From the NCBI GenBank assembly GCA_002007465.1, contig LNAC01000690.1, positions 94,274 through 158,273 of the forward strand: 64,000 nucleotides of DNA, given 5' to 3'. Each line of letters begins with the position of its first letter. Position 1 is the stretch's first letter. Shown here in pieces: positions 55,871 to 64,000 of this stretch. The stretch is from Ailurus styani (Eukaryota; Chordata; Mammalia; Carnivora; Ailuridae). The translations under genes were made by a program, and so were the position numbers. Below the pieces are notes generated by a model. The model saw only the letters and a program-made list of their open reading frames with translations, searched no databases and was not told the DNA's origin.

Positions 55871-57439
55871 TAAAGTGGCCACACATGACCTAGGTAATTT
55901 TAAATCCCAAGTCTCCAGTATATAGCCTTAGTCTAGTTCCACCTGTGCAGTACATACAGGCCAAGAGATAGCATCACAATGGAGAAATGACTGAGTCCTG
56001 AGGAGCAGGTCTACCTGGAGGAGTTTTACAAGACTCCTAAGGCATAACAGCTGGAGGGAATCATGGTCAAGGTGAGCATAAAGTTGCTGGGTAGGACTAC
56101 ATACTCTGCCTGTCCAAGACCCTCCATGTTCATTCCCATTCCTAGGGCTTGACTTATTTTGTTTCTTCCCACCCCCAGAAAGCATTCACTCTGTTTACTC
56201 TTAGAAGTCCTGCCATTCCAAGAAATAATTTGCATAGTCCACATTTTCTTGGACTCTTCTAGACAACTATCAAACTTTCATTGTTTTCATTGGACAACTA
56301 TCCAACTTTTATTTTTTTCCTTCTCCAACCCTAATGGTACCTGCAGCTTTGCACTTAGTTGTGTACTACCCACCACTCTGCACCAGGTGTGACCATTCAT
56401 TCTCTGTCCCCCAAAGGGCAGAGATGAGGGATGCTGGAATTCGTTGGAGCTTAGACACCATCTATTCCATGATTTCTTAAATTATGCTCAGAGGTGCCAT
56501 GTAGATGAGCACAATGAGAGGGGATGTCAGCCCAGAAGGACTTTAAAGCCAGCCACCCCTCTGCAAGCAGAGTCACCCATCTTTGATACATTTTGTCTTA
56601 GAGATAGTTGTATAAAATCATAATTTTGGGTTTTAAAGAGTTCTTCAGCTAAAGAAAAGCTTGAAAACACTAATTTAATTGAGTCTCCTCATTTTACAGA
56701 TAGCTAAACTGTGATGCAGGCAGGCTGGGTGTCTCCTCTGCCATGACAGAGCTAGTTTGAGAACCAGGACTATGTTTTCCACATATTTCTGCTTTCTACT
56801 TTCTTCTAGGAGTATATCTACTTCATTTCATATAATTCTCTTAATAAATTTTTAGAACAGGCATTCTTGTTTCTCTTTTAAAATCATCAAAGTTTAATAC
56901 AGAATGAAATTCCCACAGTTTGCTTGAGCTATGCCAATTAACAGGCTTAAGATTATATCATAACGTGACTGCTTATTCCACTGGACCACACTGAGTCATA
57001 AGAATCAGGAATTCCTGGAGCTAAATCATGAATCATGATAATTTAGTTGAACTACTTTCATGATGTTTGTAGTAGGAAAAGAACTCAGACCTCTAATCAT
57101 AAACTCATTCCATGCTGGTCTTCATCATGATGGGTAATACATATTAGGGATTCAGCGAAAATTGATTTCACTAAGTCTGTCATTTGGTCATATTTTAAAT
57201 ATAGAAGCAACTCCTCCTGAAGTTCATGTATTCAACTTTGTAGTAAAAGTAGTATTCTGTTTCTCTATATCCCCAGTAAGGTTGGGATATAATGGTTCTT
57301 ATTTAATACATGGTCCTCCTGAAATTGCATCATAGTGAGGCATTTACTCTGTTGGTATCTTCTTTAATGCATTATACTGAAAGACTTTAGTTTCCCTTCA
57401 TATTCCCTCTCTTTTGTGTCTCTTCTGATTTCCAAACAG
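55871..57439. other. Mostly unassigned DNA
   Basis: A MIR-like core (CTCCTCATTTTACAGATAGC) lies at about 56680-56790. Nothing else recognised up to the possible exon at 57440. Confidence 0.45.
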
Positions 57440-57522
57440 ACTGGCTTCTTCAAGAAGCACAGCCATAACTGCTTTGGAAAAGTGCTTCAGTTCTGTGGAA
57501 GTCCATTTACAATCCAGAGAGG
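57440..57522 (+). other. Candidate exon A (83 bp)
   Basis: Preceded by a long pyrimidine tract ending TGATTTCCAAACAG (AG at 57438-57439) and followed by GTAAGT from 57523. Frames one and two are open across the exon; frame one begins TGFFKKHSHNCFGK. I recognise no protein. Together with candidate exon B it would be a short-intron transcript; it could equally be an isolated lncRNA exon or chance. Confidence 0.3.
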
Positions 57523-57565
57523 GTAAGTTAGGGCTCATTAAACTGAGAGTCTGTAAAGGTCCTGT

Positions 57566-57590
57566 TTTGTGTGTGTGTGTGTGTGTGTGT
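57566..57590 (+). repeat. (GT)n microsatellite
   Basis: TTGTGTGTGTGTGTGTGTGT-type run forming part of the tract before the acceptor of candidate exon B. Confidence 0.95.
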
Positions 57591-57604
57591 TTTTCTGGCC
57601 TCAG

Positions 57605-57780
57605 GCAAGAGGCCTTCTCTGAAAACAAATAGAGATTCCTAGTCTCTTCCCCTGAACAGCATGACCCCAAATCTGAGGTGCTGTAGGAAGTTGGTATATA
57701 AGAAAGCTGAGGAAGGGATCTTTCAAGTTTCAAGTGGTTGTTAAATATTTTATTTGTGCATGCCTTTAAAGTCGCCACAG
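57605..57780 (+). other. Candidate exon B (176 bp)
   Basis: Acceptor GTTTTTCTGGCCTCAG ends at 57604 and donor CACAG/GTGAGG follows 57780. If joined to exon A (82-bp intron), both open frames meet a stop soon after the junction, so any product would be a short C-terminus or the RNA is non-coding. Confidence 0.25.
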
Positions 57781-57879
57781 GTGAGGCTAATGTCTCTCTG
57801 TATTAGTTATGGGTGACATAAGACTTGCCAATGAAAATTTAAAAGGATACCTTCACTCTTGTCTGCTCTAGATATTTCT

Positions 57880-59330
57880 GCTTAGCTCAGTAAGCATGGT
57901 GTAATTTCTGAATTCTGACCATGTTCTGTGGTGTTTAGATACAGGGAGTGTGAAAAGATTGTCCCCAAAGTAAGCATCAATTTAGAAAAGGGGAAAGGGT
58001 AGCATGAGCCCTGTAGTGTTGGATTGTAACCCGAGGTATCAATATGAACTCATGGTTTTTATACGCACACACACACACACACACACACACACTTACACAC
58101 ACAAAATGATAGATATGGAAATAATTATAGATGTGTGTGAGTTAAAATACATATATGTATTTCTTGGCTGTGTCCAATGAGAAGACCTAGAAGAAATGGC
58201 ACTCAAGCAGTAATGAGCACACCTGGTGCCCAGATCTTGGTTTCTAAATACCATTCCCCAATGAAAGGAAGAACCTGGACTCCTTGGAAAAGTGGTTGAT
58301 TATAAGACTGGGGCAGAGAAAACACAAGATGAGCCTGGAGTATCTGTGGTGCCACAAGGTAGGAAGTACTTAAAAACAGGATGGGACCATGCTGAAAGGT
58401 CAAGGAGCTCTCGGTGGCCAAAGTCAGAACAATTTGAACAACAATAAAAAATAATGATAGTATTGGATGATAGCCCATAAAGTAAAATAAATATTCATGA
58501 GCCTATGCTAATATAAATGAATAATTGAATAAATAAATATATGGAAAGAAGGGATGATTTCTCCTTACAAAGGCATTCCAAGTAATCATTGTAAATGGAA
58601 CATGCAAAATATAAAACCAACATTAGAACACCATAGTAATAATTGTTTCAGACAAGATATACCACTGGATGCTAAAATTAGTGGGCAGAAGTTTGAGAAG
58701 GAATAGGATATTTGCATAGTCTAGAAGCATCTCTCCCAGGACTTTTATTTACGATAGAAGGAATAAAGATAATAATTTGACAGAGGTGAAATCCTGCAGG
58801 GCACCGTCTTCACCCAAGTGATCAAGGTCAGCTTTGACATCATGTATCCCTGGTATGATGCACTGTGATGCATTTGTCAAGATGGCAAGTTTTAGCATAT
58901 TTGCCAAAAACATATGACCTCAATCTCTTCATTATAGAACATCAAACAAACCCAAATTGAGAGACAGTCTATAAACTAACTGACCACTACCCTTTAAAAG
59001 TGTCAAGGTTGTGAAAGACAAGGAAAGTCAGAGGAACTATCATAAGATTGAGGGAGGCTAAGAAGGCATGACAACTAAATGCAGTGTGGGATTCTTGGTT
59101 GGATTCTGAAACAGAAAAGGGTTATTAGAGGAAATAGTGGTGAAATTTGAATGAAGTCTGGAGTTAGTTAAAAGTACTGTGCCAATGTTAATTTCCTAGT
59201 TTCAATCATTGTACAGTAATTATTTAAGATGTTAACTTTATGAAACTGGGTGAAGTGTATATGGGAGCTCCCTGTACTATTTTTGCAAATGCTCTGAAAA
59301 TATATAATTATTTCAAAATAAAAAAAATTA
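57880..59330 (+). mobile_element. Old L1 3' region, + strand
   Basis: AAGATTGTCCCCAAAGTAAG, GATAGCCCATAAAGTAAAAT, AGTGTCAAGGTTGTGAAAGA, AAGTCTGGAGTTAGTTAAAA, ATGTTAATTTCCTAGTTTC and TATTTCAAAATAAAAAAA are ordered L1M-type 3' UTR landmarks. An (AC)n run lies at 58061-58101. Confidence 0.75.
58061..58101 (+). repeat. (AC)n microsatellite
   Basis: ACGCACACACACACACACAC-type run, broken by CTT near its end. Confidence 0.95.
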
Positions 59331-59734
59331 ATTGTAAGTAAGCATCCAGCTAGGACATTTTCTTTCATGGTGGAATTTGATTAATTGCAACTCAACTAAC
59401 TGGAACCTTAAAGCGTTGAAAATTTTTTCTCTATACATCTGCATTTAGCAGAAAACCTTGCAAATAAGCTGTTACATGGGATCTATTCAGAAAGTCCATT
59501 TCCAAGGGAAAGTCTGCTGTTTGTGTAGCTCCAGTATAGTCTACAGTCCCAGATTCTGAGGGGAGCCCCACCCAACCTCCCTGTTTCTTCATCCCTGGGC
59601 AACCTATGCTCTAACCACTTTCTGAACACCCACTCCACCCCCATGCCCTCGGGCATGTCCACATCCTTATGTTGTCCATGCTGTTTCCTCAGCCAGAAAG
59701 TGATTTTTCCCTTCATCTATGAACTGCCTTTGGA
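59331..59734. other. Unassigned DNA
   Basis: About 59640-59720 has a weak L2-like wording (GTCCATGCTGTTTCCTCAGCC). Nothing else. Confidence 0.4.
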
Positions 59735-59915
59735 ATCAGCCAAAGCTTGATTTTAATGATGCGCTATCCTGCCAGTTATTTGTATTATGAGTGTAAGTGA
59801 GTTACTTCATTCTCTGAATCTATTTCCTTGTCTGTAAAACATAGGCACTAATCTTTACACTACACAAATTTTAAGGTGTTTAGCACAGTGGCTGATCTAC
59901 ACAGACACTCTTTAA
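59735..59915 (-). mobile_element. MIR SINE, - strand
   Basis: GAGTTACTTCATTCTCTGAA, TTCCTTGTCTGTAAAACATAG and TGTTTAGCACAGTGGCTG follow the reversed MIR. Confidence 0.7.
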
Positions 59916-60439
59916 ATGGTAGCTCTGTAGTTGGTATTCATTAATGATGGAAAACTCAGCTGTGCCACCTTTTCTGACAAGTCTTTAATTGATTAATTCA
60001 TTTATGTCTTCATTCAGCAAAAGTCTACTGAAATCTGCCCTGTGCCAGGCTCTATGCTAGACCTAAGAAATATGGTAGTCAGCAATGCAGACTTGCCCCT
60101 TCCCCGGGCATAGCTTACAACAGCTAATGCAGGAGACAGGTATTGAACAAGTCATTCCCAGTGAGAGCAGTATTGCAAGAGGGGAAATTTTGGTTTTGAA
60201 CCTGGTGTAATGTAATTGATTAGAATCAATTACTCCTCCCTCTGCTTTCAGACAGCAAGGACAAATTCCTGATATTCACTGATTTCCTCTGGTTAGGCAG
60301 GAGCAAGGGCAGGTAAAATTAAAATTATTTACAACCAGATAAGAATATATTGAGTTTTTTGGAAAACTTCATTTAAATAGAAAGTGCCACTTTCCATTCA
60401 CTGAGTGTCCTAGTTACCTACAAATAACTCTGATTCTTT
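59916..60439. other. Unassigned DNA, partly old dispersed repeat
   Basis: About 60000-60180 (CCTGTGCCAGGCTCTATGC and CAATGCAGACTTGCCCC) is the same kind of old repeat as near 53230; family uncertain. Confidence 0.4.
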
Positions 60440-60469
60440 TTTTTTCTTTTAAAGATTTTATTTATTTAT

Positions 60470-60509
<40 letters not shown>

Positions 60510-60648
60510 ATGAGAAGGGAGAAGGTCAGAGGGAGAACAGACACCCCATGGAGCTGGGAGCCTGATGTGGGACTAGATCCCAGGACCCCAGGATCATGAC
60601 CTGAGCCAAAGGCAGTCGCTTAACCAACTGAGCCACCCAGGCACCCCT
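60440..60648 (-). mobile_element. CAN-SINE, - strand, with expanded GA run
   Basis: AAAGATTTTATTTATTTATT, a pure GA run (about 60471-60504), GATCATGACCTGAGCC, CTGAGCCACCCAGGCACCCC. TAACTCTGATTCTTT duplicated at 60425-60439 and 60649-60663. Confidence 0.96.
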
Positions 60649-60663
60649 TAACTCTGATTCTTT

Positions 60664-61569
60664 ATCAGTGCTACTCACTTCATCTGTGCATTCAGGTGAA
60701 ATCTCTCAGGGGCTTAGTTTTGGCCAAGTGCTTTGTTGGACTTTGGCTTCAATGGTGACATCGGGGTACCTAAATATTAGAATGCAGTGTGATGAGTTAA
60801 AACCCAAAGGAGGGAGCATTAAAATCTGCCTTGGGGGAGAGGTCAGTGAAAGCCTGACCAAGGCAGTGATATTCATCTGGAGCTAAAGGAAAACAAGACT
60901 ACTTTTTGTGAAAAGGACCAGGATATCCTTATGCAGAAGAGCAAAGAAGAGATCACAGAATAAAAGAATTTATTGACTAGGTAGTAGTATGTTCCCAGAC
61001 CAATAAGTAGTCATTTTACTTGTGCCCCACTGGATTTTGTAGGCTACGAAGCAAGGACCAGTTAGGGCTCTGAGAAGGAATACACTTGATGTCCTGAGTG
61101 TCAAATATGGGCTAGGTTTGGTTATGTTCACTGAGTTGGCAGCAGTTCTGGGTGATTTTATTCTTTGTTCAAGTGTTAAGTTTCTTTTGATTAATATCTG
61201 CATATGAGTCACTCCCTAAGCTGTATCTTTCATATTCGTCGTGCCTTTTGCTGTCATCTTCAAACCCCTCCCTACCTCTCAAATGCTTCTCCACTGTGGG
61301 TGTTTTTGCAGCAAGCAGATCCTCCCCCAGGCTCCCATGTCTGTCACCAAATATATCAGCAGTCTATCCCTGGTGAAGGTAGAAATTCCTGTCCTGGAGG
61401 GTACCATCTAGCCCCCAGGGACGCTTGCCAGAGGTTCCATAAACTTGGTTTCCCAGAAGAGTCAGGCAATGAGATGTGCCCAGAATGGGCACACATATAC
61501 TGCACCTGGCACCTTCTTCAGAGTCTACTTTTATTTTAAGAGCATGCAATGCGAATGCTACTGCTGGGG
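60664..61569. other. Unassigned DNA
   Basis: No gene or certain repeat; about 61200-61560 is more GC-rich and pyrimidine-rich, with an open frame on + (61204-61539) that matches nothing known. Confidence 0.45.
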
Positions 61570-61790
61570 TTGTAGAAAGAGCTTTAACCTAGGAGTCGGG
61601 TGATTTGGATTCAGCTCCACTTGTATCTCTTGTGAGCCACTGTGAGTAAGCTTTAACCTCTCTGAATTTTAATGTCCTTTTCTGTTAAATGGGGAGAATA
61701 ATAATTGAACATGTCCATCTTCTTGTGAAAGACATATGAGATAATGAACATAGAAGTGCTCCATAAACTACAAAGAACTGTACAAATTTG
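61570..61790 (-). mobile_element. MIR SINE, - strand
   Basis: AAGAGCTTTAACCTAGGAG, GATTTGGATTCAGCTCCAC, GCTTTAACCTCTCTGAATTT, TGTTAAATGGGGAGAATAAT in reversed MIR order. Confidence 0.8.
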
Positions 61791-61980
61791 AGCAAGGTGT
61801 TATTAATTTCAATGATAACCTTAAATAATCCTGAATATAATGGAATTATTCTCTGTCGACATTTTCGGATTTTAAAATTAATCAGCACCGTTTTTCTAAG
61901 ACAGATTATTACGATTATCATACATTCTTAGAAGAAATAAATTGTCATTTATCTGAGCTTTTCTAGATAAACCACTTTTT

Positions 61981-62165
61981 TTTTAAGATTTTATTTATTT
62001 ATTTGACAGAGAGAGAGATCACAAGTAGGCAGAGGCAGGCAGAGAGAGAGGGAAGCAGGTTCCTTGCCGAGCAGGGAGCCCAATATGGGCCTCGATCCCA
62101 GGACCCTGAGATCATGACCTGAGCCGAAGGCAGAGGCTTTAACCCACTGAGCCACCCAGGCGCCC
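61981..62165 (-). mobile_element. Mustelid-type CAN-SINE, - strand, 17-bp target duplication
   Basis: AAGATTTTATTTATTTATTT, GATCACAAGTAGGCAGAGGC, CTTTAACCCACTGAGCCACC, CAGGCGCCC. TAGATAAACCACTTTTT is duplicated at 61964-61980 and 62166-62182. Confidence 0.97.
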
Positions 62166-62349
62166 TAGATAAACCACTTTTTACTATGTATGTGAAACAT
62201 AGTATATATGTTTGTTATATACTTCGAAGCTCTCACCAAACTGCAAAATTTTAGTGCAAGCTGATGCATTTGGACGATATCCCTCCCACCAGAGTATGCC
62301 TATGAGGTCAGAGGGAGAAAAAGGCTGAGAAAGTGTAGCCAGTTGTAAG

Positions 62350-62565
62350 AGCTCAGGCTGGGGGTGACCAGACACGTGAAATTTGGATCCTGGCTCAGCT
62401 GGGGCACAGCTGGGTGACCTGGGCACCTTGCTTGACTTCTCTGAGCTTCAGCTCCTCACACAAATAATTACATTTCCTTGATAGGTTAGAATAAATAAGA
62501 GAACACATGTGGAAGATTCTTTGTAAACCGTTCAGTGCTTCAGAGAAATTGTAGTTCTTGTCATT
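62350..62565 (-). mobile_element. MIR SINE, - strand
   Basis: AAATTTGGATCCTGGCTCAG, GCTTGACTTCTCTGAGCTTC, TTTGTAAACCGTTCAGTGC follow the reversed MIR. Confidence 0.75.
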
Positions 62566-62679
62566 AGATGAGAGATCTTGTATTCTTCTCTAGACTGACA
62601 CAAATCAGTCATGTTTCTGGGCAGTGATGCATATGGAACCATCCTCCACATAAAAATGCATTAGAACATAGCGGAGAAG

Positions 62680-62885
62680 ATGGTGAACAGCAGTCACACT
62701 TCTTGAGTTCAAATCCTGTCTGGCTCTACTCTGACCAGCTCGGTGACTTAGGGAAAGTTCTTTAACCACTCTGTGCCACAGTTTCTCTTTTCTAAAATGG
62801 AAGTGACAGCTGCTTCAGCTTCCTAGGAGTGTTATGCAGAGAAAATGAGCAAGATAATGAACGAAGGGCTTGACGTGTAATGGTT
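62680..62885 (-). mobile_element. MIR SINE, - strand
   Basis: TTGAGTTCAAATCCTGTCTGG, TTCTTTAACCACTCTGTGCC, TTTTCTAAAATGGAAGTGAC follow the reversed MIR. Two MIR copies lie within 330 bp. Confidence 0.78.
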
Positions 62886-63209
62886 AATTTGTTTTATGAC
62901 TACGTTTTTTTATCTGTCTGGTATCTCAAAGAGCCTCTTCTTTCACGTTCAGAGAAAAGACAAGCCAAAGGGAACACTTAAATACTGTCAGTGGGCAGCA
63001 GCTCTCCTATCTCAGAAGTCATTTTTTCCATCAGCTAGTTTATTTATGCAAGGTTTCCATTTGAGAAGACTTGCTTTTCCTCATCTCTCTCCCTGTGCCC
63101 TAACTGACTGCAACATCTAAAAGCAAGATTGGCGTTTTCTTGGAAACTGGCTGTCACGTGATGCATCCTCAACTCAAAAGGCTTGTTTGAGTTTTGCTTA
63201 TCATGGTTT
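62886..63209. other. Unassigned DNA
   Basis: Nothing recognised. Confidence 0.5.
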
Positions 63210-63370
63210 AGATGCTGTTATGTAGGAGATGGGACACTGGTCAGGGAGTTGCCATGTTCTGACCCCCAGCTCTGCCATCAACTCGCTGTGGCCTTGAGCT
63301 AGTTGTTTCAGCTCTGTAACTCCCTGTGTCCTCCTGTGTGCACTAAAGAAGAGGTAGTCCATTTAAAAGA
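63210..63370 (-). mobile_element. MIR fragment, - strand
   Basis: CCCCCAGCTCTGCCATCAAC, TGTGGCCTTGAGCTAGTTG and AGCTCTGTAACTCCCTGTG fit the reversed MIR core. Confidence 0.6.
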
Positions 63371-63494
63371 ATGCTTAGTTACCAAAATACTTTCTTTCTG
63401 CATTTATGTTAAAAGTGTTATTATTTTTCTTACTTTCCAAACAACACACACACAAAAAGATGGTGGGTATCTAGGTTATTTGGAGATTATTTAT

Positions 63495-64000
63495 TTTTTC
63501 TTCCAAGTTTTTATTTAGATTCCAATTAGTTAATATGCAGTGTAATATTAGTCAGGTTTAGAATTTAGTGAATCATCACTTACATACAACACCCGGTGCT
63601 CATCACAAGTGCTCTCCTTAATACCCATCATGCATTTCACCCATCCCCCCACCCTCCTCCCCTCCAGTAACCATCAGTGTATTCTCTATGGTTAAGAATT
63701 CTTGCTTAGAAGACGTAAGAATATGGTTTCTTACTTTTCCTCTATTTTTCTCCTGTGTTCATTTGTTTTGTTTCTTAAATCCCACATATGAGTGAAATCA
63801 TGGCATTTGTCTTTCTCTGACTAGATTATGTTGCTTAGCATAATACTCTCTAGCTCCAGCCACATCAGTGGAAATGGCAGAATTTCATCCTTTTCCATGG
63901 CTGAGTAATATTCCATTATGTGTCTATACCACATCTTCTTCATCCCTTCATCAGTCATTGGACATTTGGGCCCTATCCATAATTTGGCTGTTGTACATAA
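63495..64000 (-). mobile_element. Carnivoran L1 3' end, - strand, continues beyond window
   Basis: Reading on the + strand: GTTTTTATTTAGATTCCAATT, AGTTAATATGCAGTGTAATA, TCATGCATTTCACCCATCCC (3' UTR in reverse), then GAGTAATATTCCATTATGTG, ACCACATCTTCTTCATCCC (end of ORF2 in reverse). The 3' UTR differs from the family at 1-2795, so this is another, probably older, L1 subfamily. Its 5' side lies past 64000. Confidence 0.93.

Overview
This is a stretch of mammalian nuclear DNA, AT-rich, dominated by interspersed repeats, with no host protein-coding gene that I can support. The organism is a carnivoran, most likely a mustelid (ferret, mink, marten or otter group). The evidence is about twenty tRNA-derived CAN-SINEs whose heads read like GGGCGCCTGGGTGGCTCAG. 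Eight of them carry the form with GGGTTAAAGCCTCTGCC, which I associate with mustelids rather than dogs, cats or bears. Carnivoran-type L1 3' ends are also present. The species assignment rests on remembered family sequence and is inference.

Layout. 1-2795 is the 3' part of a young L1 on the + strand: an unbroken ORF2 segment (reverse transcriptase plus C-terminal Cys motif), then a G-rich 3' UTR present twice around a single N. 2796-8577 holds unassigned DNA, then an old L1 (- strand) broken by an MLT1-like LTR, an inverted second piece of that LTR, an L2 and three SINEs. 8578-20640 is mostly unassigned DNA with L2, MIR and MER5-type fossils. 20640-23560 is an old - strand L1 with two insertions. 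23560-34540 mixes MIR/L2 fossils, L1 ends and four SINEs. 34540-44560 is the densest repeat stack: an old + strand L1 of about 5.7 kb (38100-43790) that hosts a younger SINE, a composite SINE, a reversed young L1 3' end and an N-bounded L1 island. 44560-64000 is unassigned DNA with MIRs, L1 pieces, an MLT1-like LTR, a possible polyadenylated retrocopy (48395-48655), a possible two-exon transcript (57440-57780) and the 3' end of another L1 (- strand) running off the window.

Nothing here works as a pathway or operon. The autonomous machinery visible is L1 ORF2, whose reverse transcriptase is the established engine for CAN-SINE retroposition; the long A-tails and 10-20 bp target-site duplications on most SINEs are its footprint.

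The most useful observations are the single-N joins flanked by duplicated sequence (2512, 30544, 30602, 31290, 41090, 41207, 41273, 54502), which look like unmerged assembly overlaps; the well-matched inverted pair of old LTR fragments at 6574/7322; the composite SINE at 42121; and the candidate spliced transcript at 57440. I found no convincing new biological system. Boundaries of old repeats are by eye and may be off by tens of bases; family names for them are assignments from remembered consensus features, not from a database search.
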